Shown: piece after piece, positions 1-7,405 of the stretch
Layout of the letters: each line of letters opens with the position of its first letter
Position numbering within the stretch: position 1 is the stretch's first letter
Assembly (NCBI GenBank): GCA_036489395.1
Contig: DASXFW010000300.1
Span: 1 to 13,795 of the forward strand
Direction: 5' to 3'
Source of the DNA: JASHVB01 sp036489395
Lineage (GTDB): Bacteria > Pseudomonadota > Alphaproteobacteria > Acetobacterales > Acetobacteraceae
DNA: 13,795 bases
Made by a program: the position numbers and the translations under genes
Notes under the pieces: generated by a model
Databases searched by the model: none
What the model saw: the letters and a program-made list of their open reading frames with translations, nothing else
What the model was told of the DNA's origin: nothing

Positions 1-116
1 TTCCACCCCTCCCCCTAACCCCCTCCCACAAGGGGAGGGGGGAAGCTACGTCAAGCCGCCGACGCCGTTTCATCCAGGGCGGGTTTGCGTCGCCTGGTGG
101 CGACTCGCAATGACAG
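1..116 (-). repeat. Fragment of dispersed repeat, inverted copy of 8894-9009
   Basis: Read on the minus strand, this segment runs from ctgtcattgcgag (116 down to 104) through a 'cctggatgaaacggcgtcgg' core to a C/G-rich block (about 1-43). It matches 8894-9009 in the same order. The stretch from the core through the start of the C-rich block is nearly identical, and the section near the terminal repeat is more diverged. The copy is cut by the window start, so its full extent is unknown. Downstream, at roughly 125-135 and 155-165, two further degenerate 'caatgac'-like tails occur before the SDR gene, suggesting decayed repeat ends. No coding function is seen. Confidence 0.8.
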
Positions 117-202
117 AGCATGGGCTCACAATGATCGAGAAACCGCGCCGCTCCTGGCAATGACACACCTCCACGAGAGCGTCGCCCACAGGAGAACCAT
201 CC

Positions 203-895
203 ATGGACCTGAAATCCGCCTTGATCGTCGGCGCCGGCAGCGGTCTTTCCGCCTCGCTCGCGCGGGTCTTTTCCCGTAACGGCCTGCAAGTGGCGCTCGC
301 CGCGCGCAATCCCGACAAGCTCGCGAAGCTGGTCGAGGAAACCGCTGCCGTCAGCTTCGCCTGTGAAGCCACGGAACCCGAAGAAGTCGCCGCCTTGTTC
401 GAGGTTACGGTCGCAACGATCGGCGCCCCCGATATCGTGGTCTATAACGCCAGCGGCCGCGCGCGCGGACCGGTCACCGAACTGGAACCCGATGCCGTCG
501 CTCGCGCCATCGCGGTATCCGCGTTCGGCGGCTTCCTCGTTGCCCAGCAGGCCGCCCGCCTCATGCTCCCGCGCGGCGCCGGCGTCATATTGTTCACCGG
601 TGCCTCGGCCAGCGTGAAGGGCTATGCAAACTCGTCATCCTTCGCGATGGGCAAGTTCGCGCTGCGCGGCCTGGCACAGAGCATGGCGCGCGAGCTGTCG
701 CCGCAGGGCGTGCACGTCGCGCATTTCGTCATCGACGGCGGCATCCGCAGCGCCACGCGGCCCGATCCAAACGACCGCCCGGACAGCATGCTGGACCCGG
801 ACGCGATCGCCGAGACCTACTGGCAGGTGGCAAACCAGCCGCGCAGCGCCTGGACCTGGGAGATCGAAATGCGCCCGTGGGTCGAGCGCTTCTGA
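203..895 (+). CDS. SDR-family NAD(P)-dependent oxidoreductase-like protein, Tyr-less subgroup
   Basis: This is a 230-residue Rossmann-fold protein of the short-chain dehydrogenase/reductase family. The N-terminal cofactor loop is GAGSGLSA (residues 10-17), in which the usual third Gly is Ser. The NNAG motif is replaced by YNASG (81-85). The active-site region has FTGASAS (131-137) followed by SSFAMGK (145-151), so the catalytic YxxxK has become F147xxxK151. A degenerate Gly motif plus Phe for Tyr is, from memory, the hallmark of the SDR_c10 subgroup, whose reaction is not established. The segment VHVAHFVIDGGI (170-181) is also typical of that group. The ATG was chosen because aggaga at 190-195 sits 7 nt upstream. 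The gene stands alone and converges with the glycosyltransferase, with 37 nt between their ends. The fold is sure, but the substrate is unknown and true dehydrogenase activity is doubtful. Confidence 0.9.
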   Translation: MDLKSALIVGAGSGLSASLARVFSRNGLQVALAARNPDKLAKLVEETAAVSFACEATEPEEVAALFEVTVATIGAPDIVVYNASGRARGPVTELEPDAVARAIAVSAFGGFLVAQQAARLMLPRGAGVILFTGASASVKGYANSSSFAMGKFALRGLAQSMARELSPQGVHVAHFVIDGGIRSATRPDPNDRPDSMLDPDAIAETYWQVANQPRSAWTWEIEMRPWVERF

Positions 896-932
896 CGACG
901 CGACGGCAACCAGGGTCCCGCGATTTCGGCTG

Positions 933-2252
933 CTACACGAACTGCCGGCGCATCGCCATGGCCTGCATGCAGGCCGCGCGCGCGTCGGCGTCGCTGGCGA
1001 AATCGACGATCCGGCCAAACCGATCGACGATGAACCCGGGATCGACCGAAGCCGCGCCACCGCCGCGGAGGGCGGCGAGCCACGGCTGCTGCGGCCGCGA
1101 CATGTCACGGAATACCAGCGCGGACGGGCTCTGTTGCGCATGCTGGCCGCGCCACTCCCACCCCGGTGCGCCGTCCACCGGTCGTGTCTCGACCGGCCGC
1201 GGCGCCGATGTGGGTTGGGGGATCGACGCCATTTGTGCGGCTGCCACGCTCGGTGGCCGGCCTTGCTGTGGCGGAGGGGCTTGCGGTGGCGAGGGAGCAG
1301 GCTCCATCGGCACGCGTGTCGCCGCGGGCGCCGCTTCGGTGACCGCCGGTCCCGCCAACAGCGACGGTGCTGCGATCACCCGAGCCCCTGCCGGTGGCGC
1401 CTGGGTGTTCCCCTCGATGGCGGGCGGTGGCGCTGCGACGGGCGCCGGTCCGATGCCCAGCAACGCCCGGACATCCGGCAGGAATGCCCGCATTGCATGG
1501 TCCGTCAGGGTGCAGACCCCGGCGAAATGCTCGATCAGTGCTGCATCGTATGCTGACTCCGGTTGATCGAACATCGCGTTGCCGCGGGCAATCTTGGCCT
1601 GCCAGTCCGCCCGCGACTTGGTGTAATACTGGTTGATCACCAGGTGCTCGTGGCACGCATGCTCCTGGATGGCGATGTTCGGCACCGCGTGACCGGCTGC
1701 GTTGACCGCATGGCCGCGGATGACGAATTCATGTGGGTTCTGCGTCACATCGACCAGATCGGCGCAGCGCACGATCGATTTCACGTGCCGGTTCACGTCG
1801 AAATCGTCAGGCGTGCGGCGGTCGTAATTCTCGATGACCAGGCCCTGTGGGCGCTCGGTCCAATCGCCTGGCCCGAACACCCGCCAGTGTACCAGCACCG
1901 CCGCGGCATGGCTCAGCCGGTCCAGCGTATCGGCGATGCTGCGTGTGCCCAGCGGCAGCAGGAATTCATCCAGGTCGATGAACGCCGCCCATTCGAAGCC
2001 TGGCGCGAAGATGTCGATGAAATGGCGGTACGCGGAAAGCTGACCTGGCCGCTGCGGCCAGTGGATGATCGTCACCTTGTCGGCGAATCGGGAGCCGCGT
2101 ACCAGCGCCGTGCCGCCATCTGTGCTGTCGTTATCGTACAGCACGAAATGGCTGACGCCGACCGCCAGGTGGTAGGCGATCCATTCCAGCAGGAAGGGCG
2201 CCTCATTCTTGAAGATGGCGCAGACCGCCAGCTTCGGCCGGTGCTCGGACAT
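933..2252 (-). CDS. Glycosyltransferase, GT2/GT92-like (DLDEF type), with Pro/Ala-rich tail
   Basis: The protein has 439 residues. Residues 7-265 form a GT-A-like glycosyltransferase domain. It opens with LAVCAIFKNEAPFLLEWIAYH (8-28), then YDNDSTDG (39-46), and has the metal/nucleotide-sugar DxD motif in FIDLDEFLLP (91-100). These are hallmarks of the glycosyltransferase family 92 / Glyco_tranf_2_4 group. Residues about 268-360 are a low-complexity Pro/Ala-rich linker. They lead to a short C-terminal segment (about 375-439, with GFIVDRFGRIVDF at 406-418) that I do not recognise. No signal peptide or membrane helix is seen, so a cytoplasmic enzyme is likely. It lies 9 nt downstream of hldE in the same direction and is probably co-transcribed, which points to lipopolysaccharide or another surface glycan. 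The Shine-Dalgarno site is weak, so translation may depend on hldE. The sugar and acceptor are unknown. Confidence 0.88.
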   Translation of the reverse strand: MSEHRPKLAVCAIFKNEAPFLLEWIAYHLAVGVSHFVLYDNDSTDGGTALVRGSRFADKVTIIHWPQRPGQLSAYRHFIDIFAPGFEWAAFIDLDEFLLPLGTRSIADTLDRLSHAAAVLVHWRVFGPGDWTERPQGLVIENYDRRTPDDFDVNRHVKSIVRCADLVDVTQNPHEFVIRGHAVNAAGHAVPNIAIQEHACHEHLVINQYYTKSRADWQAKIARGNAMFDQPESAYDAALIEHFAGVCTLTDHAMRAFLPDVRALLGIGPAPVAAPPPAIEGNTQAPPAGARVIAAPSLLAGPAVTEAAPAATRVPMEPAPSPPQAPPPQQGRPPSVAAAQMASIPQPTSAPRPVETRPVDGAPGWEWRGQHAQQSPSALVFRDMSRPQQPWLAALRGGGAASVDPGFIVDRFGRIVDFASDADARAACMQAMAMRRQFV

Positions 2253-2261
2253 CCGCTGGGG

Positions 2262-3773
2262 CTACGCGGCAGGATCCGGCGCGGTCATGCGCCGGATCGT
2301 GCCTGTCGTGCTGTGGCCTTCCTGCAGATTGACCAGCAGGACCCGGCCGCCCCACCCCTGCACCAGATCGCCGCCGACCACCTGGTCCACCGTGTAGTCG
2401 GCGCCTTTCACCAGCACGTCCGGCCGCAGCGTGCGGATCAGGTCCAGCGGCGTGTCCTCATCGAACAGGGTGACGAGATCGACTGGCGAGAGCGATGCCA
2501 TGACGGTGGCGCGCGAGGATTCGTTCTGCACTGGCCGTGTCGGTCCCTTCAGTCGCTTAACCGATGCGTCGGTGTTCAGCGCCACGATGAGACGGTCGCA
2601 CGCGGAGCGCGCCTCGGTGAGCAGCCGCACGTGGCCGGGGTGGATGAGGTCGAAGCAGCCATTGGCAAAGCCGATGCGCAACCGGTGGGCGCGCCAGGCG
2701 GCGACGCGTGCGGCAGCTTCCTCCGCGGTCGCGACCTTGCGGTCGGTCGCGACAAGCGTTTCCAGCCGCAGCGCATCCAGCAGCTCATCCCGGCTGACGG
2801 TCGCGGTACCTTGCTTGGCGACGGAAATGCCGGCGGTCAGGTTGGCCAGCGCCGCGGCATCGGGAAGCGGGGCGCCGGCGCCCAGCGCGACCGCCAACGC
2901 CGCCACCAGCGTATCGCCTGCGCCCGACACGTCCGCCACCTCGCGGGCCCGCGTCGGCAGGTGCAGCGGCGGCAGGCCGCGGCGGACCAGCGTCAGACCC
3001 TTGGCCGAGCGCGTCACCAGCACCGCGTCGCCGCCGGTGGCGTCGAGCGCGGCGCGTCCGGCGCGGTCGGCGTTCTCGTCGTCCTCGGCGTCGATGCGGG
3101 TGGCGAGACGCACTTCGTGCTCGTTGGGAGTGAGCACCGTGACGCCGCGATAGGCGGCGAAATCATACCGCTTCGGGTCGGCGATGACGGTGGCACGGTG
3201 AGCCTCGGTCCGCGCCAGGACCGCGCCGAGCACGGCGTCGCACAGCACGCCCTTGGCATAGTCGGACAGGATGACGACGTCGGCGCGGTCGAGCGTTTCC
3301 TCCAGCCGCGCCAGCACGGCAGCGGCGGCGTTCTGGTCCAGCGGTTCGGTGGTTTCCTCATCGAGCCGCAGCAATTGGTGCGAACCGGCCATGAAACGCG
3401 TCTTGGCGGTGGTGGGGCGGCCGGCGGCGACGACCAGTCCGCTGGTAATGCCATCGGCCGCGGCAATCAGGCGCGCGACCTCGGTTCCGGCGGCATCGTC
3501 CCCGACGACGCCGATCAGCGTCGCCTGGCCGCCCAGCGTCGCGATGTTCAGCGCGACGTTGGCTGCCCCGCCCAGCGTGGCGCGGCTGTCGGTGGGCCGC
3601 AGCACCGGGATCGGCGCCTCGGGCGACAGGCGGTGCGCCTGGCCGGCAACGTAACGATCCAGGATCACGTCGCCCAGCACGATCACCCGCGCATCGGAGA
3701 ACATGCGCACGCGGTCGGCGAGTTCCGTGTCGCTGGCTGCCCGGGCCGATCCGGCGGTCAGGCTGACATTCAT
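2262..3773 (-). CDS. hldE: Bifunctional D-beta-D-heptose 7-phosphate kinase / heptose 1-phosphate adenylyltransferase
   Basis: HldE (RfaE) makes two steps of the ADP-heptose pathway for the lipopolysaccharide inner core: phosphorylation of D-glycero-beta-D-manno-heptose 7-phosphate at C1, then adenylylation of the 1-phosphate. The 503 residues hold both domains. The PfkB/ribokinase part (about 20-330) has GGAANVALN (68-76) and the signature DVSGAGDT (281-288), with catalytic base D287. The nucleotidyltransferase part (about 365-498) has GCFDLIHPGHV (372-382), containing the HxGH motif at H378-H381, then KGPTRPVQN (409-417), VKGADY (455-460) and STTGTIRRM (488-496). The length is slightly above the E. 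coli protein (477). The start was chosen for AGGA about 10 nt upstream of the ATG at 3773. It is first in a two-gene unit with the glycosyltransferase and diverges from the recO group across about 440 nt. I see no truncation or frameshift. Confidence 0.96.
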   Translation of the reverse strand: MNVSLTAGSARAASDTELADRVRMFSDARVIVLGDVILDRYVAGQAHRLSPEAPIPVLRPTDSRATLGGAANVALNIATLGGQATLIGVVGDDAAGTEVARLIAAADGITSGLVVAAGRPTTAKTRFMAGSHQLLRLDEETTEPLDQNAAAAVLARLEETLDRADVVILSDYAKGVLCDAVLGAVLARTEAHRATVIADPKRYDFAAYRGVTVLTPNEHEVRLATRIDAEDDENADRAGRAALDATGGDAVLVTRSAKGLTLVRRGLPPLHLPTRAREVADVSGAGDTLVAALAVALGAGAPLPDAAALANLTAGISVAKQGTATVSRDELLDALRLETLVATDRKVATAEEAAARVAAWRAHRLRIGFANGCFDLIHPGHVRLLTEARSACDRLIVALNTDASVKRLKGPTRPVQNESSRATVMASLSPVDLVTLFDEDTPLDLIRTLRPDVLVKGADYTVDQVVGGDLVQGWGGRVLLVNLQEGHSTTGTIRRMTAPDPAA

Positions 3774-3887
3774 CAGGCATTCCTATCCGGGTTTTGTGCC
3801 CCGATTACAGCATGGATGTCTTACCACAGCGTATATGCCGAACCGCAAGGGCGATGGGAGGTGCCAGCACCAGGGCTGACGGGTCGG

Positions 3888-3914
3888 GGGCCGAAATGGC
3901 TGACCCTTCGGCCC
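3888..3914. other. Perfect 8-bp hairpin (gggccgaa/ttcggccc, 11-nt loop)
   Basis: The arms are 3888-3895 and 3907-3914, with a loop at 3896-3906. No T tract follows on either strand, so it is not a standard Rho-independent terminator. It lies 10 bases left of the 29-bp-arm inverted repeat and may be part of the same repeat neighbourhood. Its function is unknown. Confidence 0.4.
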
Positions 3915-3923
3915 GGCCCCCAC

Positions 3924-4008
3924 CGTCATGCCGACGCAGGTCGGCATCTACGCCTTTGCGGCATGCAGCAACCGTAAGTCGTGGATGCCGACCTGCGTCG
4001 GCATGACG
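3924..4008. repeat. Dispersed inverted repeat with 29-bp arms ('cgtcatgccgac' family), copy 1
   Basis: The left arm (3924-3952) and right arm (3980-4008) are reverse complements at 28 of 29 positions, with a 27-nt spacer. Each arm is itself palindromic (atgccgac-gcag-gtcggcat), so the unit can fold as one long stem or two short ones. A second copy begins at 13726, with its left arm matching at 27 of 29 positions. Such intergenic palindromic units resemble REP/BIME-type elements. No transposase gene is present in the window. Confidence 0.88.
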
Positions 4009-4180
4009 GGACGGACACCGGAGCGTACGTCGCTCTTTTCGGCACCTTCGAAGCCCCGGCAGAAGGTCGTCTCGCCGTCGGGAATCCCGGTCTCTCCGGC
4101 CGGGCCGCCGGTCACCTCCGGCGCCTGCGCTGTATCGGTCGCCGAGCGACGCGCCCGACCTGCCAGGCCCGACCTGCCAG

Positions 4181-4209
4181 TTGAAGCCGCCTCCGGCCGC
4201 CGGTATCCT
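4181..4209 (+). promoter_or_regulatory. Sigma70-type promoter, TTGAAG-17-TATCCT
   Basis: A -35 box TTGAAG (4181-4186) and a -10 box TATCCT (4204-4209) are separated by exactly 17 nt. The expected transcription start, about 7 nt after the -10 box, falls on the GTG at 4216, so the first transcript codon would be the start codon (leaderless). It is the only well-formed promoter I see before recO and probably drives the whole recO-parC-ComB-MBL group. It was inferred by eye. Confidence 0.6.
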
Positions 4210-4215
4210 GCCGGC

Positions 4216-4426
4216 GTGGAAACCCGCGTCGCTGTGCTGGAGCAGATTGTCCGGACGACGGCCGCCAGGTTGGAACGGATCGAACGGCGGCAGGCTATTC
4301 TTGCCGCGGAACGGCGGGCCGATTTGCGCTGGTTGCCCGGAATTATGCTCCGGAGGGTGCGCAACCCCGATGGATATGCGGGGTGCGCCTCTCGGCGTGA
4401 CGGCGCACGGGTTCCACTGGCTCTGA
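4216..4426 (+). pseudogene. Small coiled-coil/membrane-tail protein, apparently frameshifted
   Basis: From the GTG at 4216 the frame reads VETRVAVLEQIVRTT and continues through an amphipathic, charged coiled-coil-like stretch (ARLERIERR) to RADLRWLPGIM (ending at 4347). It then loses sense. The downstream frame offset by one base reads GVTAHGFHWL and stops at 4426. I recall short alphaproteobacterial proteins of this shape: an N-terminal VAVLEQI-type coiled coil, an (R/D)FRWL motif, one hydrophobic helix and a GFHWL-like end. The simplest reading is one extra base (or two lost) around 4348-4350. If translation stays in the first frame, the product is 76 residues and ends at 4446, just 3 nt before recO. 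The would-be membrane helix also carries charged residues, consistent with decay. The start looks leaderless. Function is unknown. Confidence 0.6.
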
Positions 4427-4449
4427 CCACCACCCTACCTGGCTGACGC

Positions 4450-5199
4450 ATGGACTGGGACGCCCCCGCCATCATCCTGGCCGCGCGCCCGTTCGGCGAG
4501 GGCGACATGATCGCCACCGTCATGACGGAGGAGCATGGCCTGCACCGCGGCCTCGCGCGTGGCGGCGGCGCGCGCGCCAACGCGGGGCTGTGGCAGCCGG
4601 GCAATCTGGCGCAGGTGCGCTGGATGGCGCGGCTGTCCGATCAGCTCGGCAGCTTCAGTGCCGAGATGATCCACGCCGGGGCGGCGCTGGCGATGGATGA
4701 CGCGCTGGCGCTCGCCATGCTGTCCGCCGCCTGCGCGATGGCGGAGGGCGCGCTGCCGGAACGCGAGCCGCATGCGCGGACATTCCACGGCCTGGTGCAC
4801 CTGATCGCCCATTTGCCGCGCGGTGCAGTCATGCTGTCGGAGTTGATCGAGTGGGAGGCGCTGCTGCTGGCCGAGCTCGGCTACGGTCTGGACCTGACCG
4901 TCTGCGCGGTCACCGGGGCCACCGCGGGCCTGGCGTTCGTCTCGCCGCGCACCGGCCGCGCGGTGACGGCGGAGGCGGCGGGCCTGTGGAAAGACCGCCT
5001 GCTGCGGCTGCCGGCGTTCCTGACCGGCGGCGACGCCGCGGCAGCCGCGGACTGGCGCGACGGCCTGGCGCTGACCGGGCACTTCCTGGCGCGCGACGCC
5101 TTCGGCCACCACCACCGCCCGCTGCCCCAGGCGCGCACGATGCTATACGACCGGGTCGCCGCACTGGCGGCCGAATCGGAGACCAAGGATGCCGGATGA
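4450..5199 (+). CDS. recO: DNA repair protein RecO
   Basis: RecO works in the RecF pathway: with RecR it removes SSB from single-stranded DNA, loads RecA at gaps and anneals strands. The 249 residues show the N-terminal OB-fold region (about 1-80), opening with MDWDAPAIILAARPFGEGDM, where 'G(E)xDxI/M' is the usual RecO start motif. A helical C-terminal domain follows, with ELIEWEALLLAELGYGLDL (about 133-151), a conserved RecO segment. Two Cys residues are visible but not the CxxC zinc-finger pairs of some RecO proteins. Length is normal. The Shine-Dalgarno site before ATG 4450 is poor, so it may rely on translation of the small upstream frame ending 3 nt before it. Its 3' end overlaps parC by 11 nt, making an operon almost certain. 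Confidence 0.92.
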   Translation: MDWDAPAIILAARPFGEGDMIATVMTEEHGLHRGLARGGGARANAGLWQPGNLAQVRWMARLSDQLGSFSAEMIHAGAALAMDDALALAMLSAACAMAEGALPEREPHARTFHGLVHLIAHLPRGAVMLSELIEWEALLLAELGYGLDLTVCAVTGATAGLAFVSPRTGRAVTAEAAGLWKDRLLRLPAFLTGGDAAAAADWRDGLALTGHFLARDAFGHHHRPLPQARTMLYDRVAALAAESETKDAG

Positions 5200-7405
5200 C
5201 CTGATCGGGCATATCGAGGACACGCATCTGAAGGATGCGCTGGCCGACCGCTACCTCGCGTATGCGCTGTCCACCATCATGTCGCGCTCGCTGCCGGATG
5301 TGCGTGACGGGCTGAAGCCGGTGCACCGGCGGCTGATCTACGCGATGCACCTGCTGCGGCTGGATCCCGGCGCCGGGTTCAAGAAATGCGCCCGCATCGT
5401 CGGCGACGTGATGGGCAAGTTCCATCCGCACGGCGACCTGGCGATCTACGACGCACTGGTGCGCCAGGCGCAGGAATTCGCCGCGCGGTTTCCGCTGGTG
5501 GAAGGGCAGGGGAATTTCGGCAACGTCGATGGCGATAACCCCGCGGCGATGCGCTACACCGAGGCGCGGCTGACGGAAGTCGCCCGTGCGCTGCTGACCG
5601 GCATCGACGACGACGCGGTGGATTTCCGGCCGACGTATGACGGCGAGGAAGCCGAACCCGTCGTGCTGCCCGGCGCGTTTCCCAATCTGCTGGCGAACGG
5701 CGCCGCCGGCATCGCGGTCGGCATGGCGACCTCGATCCCGCCGCACAACGCCGGCGAGCTCTGCGCCGCGGCGATGCATCTGATCCGTCATCCGAAAGCC
5801 ACCACCGCGGATCTGCTGCGCCACATGCCGGGTCCCGATTTCCCCACCGGCGGCGTGCTGGTGGAGGACGCGGCATCGATCCAGACCGCCTATGAAACCG
5901 GCCGCGGCGGATTTCGGCTGCGCGCCAAATGGGAAGTCGAGAAAGGCAAGCACGGCACCTGGCAGATCGTCGTCACCGAAATTCCCTATCAGGTGCAGAA
6001 AGGGAAGCTGATCGAGAACATCGCGCTGCTCATGGAGGAAAAGAAGCTGCCGCTGCTGGGCGACGCGCGCGACGAAAGCAGCGATACGATCCGCGTGGTG
6101 CTGGAACCGCGCACCCGCGGCGTGGAGCCGGAAGTGCTGATGGAAACCGTGTTCCGCGCCACCGCGCTGGAGACGCGCTTCCCGCTGAACATGAACGTGC
6201 TCGATGCGACGCGCACGCCGCGCGTGATGTCGCTGGCCGAGGTGCTGCGTGCGTGGCTCGATCATCGCCACGAGGTGCTGGTCCGTCGCACCAACCACCG
6301 GCTGGCGGCGATCGACAAGCGGCTGGAGGTACTGAACGGCTACCTGCTGGTCTATCTCAACCTCGACGAGGTGATCCACATCATCCGCACCGAGGACGAG
6401 CCCAAGCCGCGGCTGATGGCGCGCTTCGAACTGACCGACAACCAGGCCGACGCGATCCTGAACATGCGGCTGCGCAGCCTGCGCCGGCTCGAAGAGATGG
6501 AGCTGAAGAAAGAACATGGCGCGCTGACCAAGGAGCGGCGGGAGCTGCAGAAGCTGCTGAAGGACGAAGGCCTGCGCTGGGACCGCATCGCCGAGGAGCT
6601 CGAGGCGACACGGACAAAGTTCGGCTCCGGCCCGCTGGGCAATCGGCGCACCGAACTCGGCGCCGCGCCGCCCGCCGTGGAAGTCGCCACCGAGGCGTTC
6701 GTCGAACGCGAGGCCATCACCGTCATCCTGTCCGACAAAGGCTGGGTGCGCGCGGTGAAAGGCGCCGTCGCCGATCCCGCTGATCTGCGCTTCAAGGAAG
6801 GCGACAAGCTGAAGCTGCTGGTGCCATGTTTCACCACGGATCGCGTGACCTTGTTCGGCACCAACGGCCGTACCTACACGCTGAAGGCCGCCGACCTGCC
6901 GCGCGGCCGCGGCGACGGCCAACCGATCCGCGTTCTCGTCGAACTGACCAACGAAGACGACGTCGTCGCGCTGTTCATTACGGTGGAGGCCGCACGCTAT
7001 CTTGTCGTATCCAACACCGGCCGCGGCTTTGTTGTGCCGGCAGCGGAACTTGCGGCAGAGAAGCGCACCGGCAAGCAGGTCTTGAATTTGAAGCCAGGCG
7101 AGGAAGCCGCGCTGTGCGTTCTGGCCGACGGCGATCATGTCGCGATCGTCGGCACCAATCGCAAGCTTCTGGTGTTCCCGCTCGATCAGATACCGGAAAT
7201 GGCGCGCGGCGCCGGCGTGATCCTGCAGCGCTACAAGGATGGCACGCTGGGAGACGCCAAGGTGTTTGCGGGTGCCGAGGGTCTGACGTGGAAGCTCGGC
7301 GACAGATTCCGCACCGAGACGAATCTGCGCGACTGGCTGGGCGAGCGCGGGCAGGCGGGCCGACTGCCGCCCAACGGCTTTCCCCGTTCCGGACGCTTCG
7401 GGTGA
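5189..7405 (+). CDS. parC: DNA topoisomerase IV subunit A
   Basis: ParC is the DNA-breaking and rejoining subunit of topoisomerase IV, which unlinks daughter chromosomes together with ParE (not in this window). Of 738 residues, about 25-480 form the breakage-reunion domain. It contains DVRDGLKPVHRRLIYAM (37-53), HPHGD (79-83) and the catalytic tyrosine Y123 in MRYTEARL. A coiled-coil-rich part follows near 430-480, and a C-terminal beta-pinwheel-like region spans about 500-738. I see no GyrA box (QRRGGKG), which with the length favours ParC over GyrA. The quinolone-region position that is Ser in E. coli GyrA/ParC is Leu84 here. The start ATG at 5189 has GGAGA 6 nt upstream, inside recO. Its TGA stop overlaps the next gene's GTG. 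Confidence 0.94.
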   Translation: MPDDLIGHIEDTHLKDALADRYLAYALSTIMSRSLPDVRDGLKPVHRRLIYAMHLLRLDPGAGFKKCARIVGDVMGKFHPHGDLAIYDALVRQAQEFAARFPLVEGQGNFGNVDGDNPAAMRYTEARLTEVARALLTGIDDDAVDFRPTYDGEEAEPVVLPGAFPNLLANGAAGIAVGMATSIPPHNAGELCAAAMHLIRHPKATTADLLRHMPGPDFPTGGVLVEDAASIQTAYETGRGGFRLRAKWEVEKGKHGTWQIVVTEIPYQVQKGKLIENIALLMEEKKLPLLGDARDESSDTIRVVLEPRTRGVEPEVLMETVFRATALETRFPLNMNVLDATRTPRVMSLAEVLRAWLDHRHEVLVRRTNHRLAAIDKRLEVLNGYLLVYLNLDEVIHIIRTEDEPKPRLMARFELTDNQADAILNMRLRSLRRLEEMELKKEHGALTKERRELQKLLKDEGLRWDRIAEELEATRTKFGSGPLGNRRTELGAAPPAVEVATEAFVEREAITVILSDKGWVRAVKGAVADPADLRFKEGDKLKLLVPCFTTDRVTLFGTNGRTYTLKAADLPRGRGDGQPIRVLVELTNEDDVVALFITVEAARYLVVSNTGRGFVVPAAELAAEKRTGKQVLNLKPGEEAALCVLADGDHVAIVGTNRKLLVFPLDQIPEMARGAGVILQRYKDGTLGDAKVFAGAEGLTWKLGDRFRTETNLRDWLGERGQAGRLPPNGFPRSGRFG

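Larger units (their letters stand above)
3774..4215. other. Non-coding divergent spacer between hldE and the recO group
   Basis: No protein gene is supported here; the open frames are short and low quality. It contains the upstream region of hldE (minus strand, with AGGA near 3784-3787), an 8-bp perfect hairpin at 3888-3914, the inverted repeat at 3924-4008 and a promoter at 4181-4209. The stretch about 4010-4180 is GC-rich with no feature I recognise. Confidence 0.7.

Noticed and set aside
1563..3977. 804-codon plus-strand open frame across hldE and the glycosyltransferase
   Set aside because: It spans two real minus-strand genes and runs into the repeat region; its composition is typical of an antisense shadow.
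4910..7138. 742-codon open frame antisense to parC and the end of recO
   Set aside because: It mirrors the parC reading frame in high-GC DNA, has Gln/Arg/His-rich composition with no recognisable domain, and parC is unmistakable.
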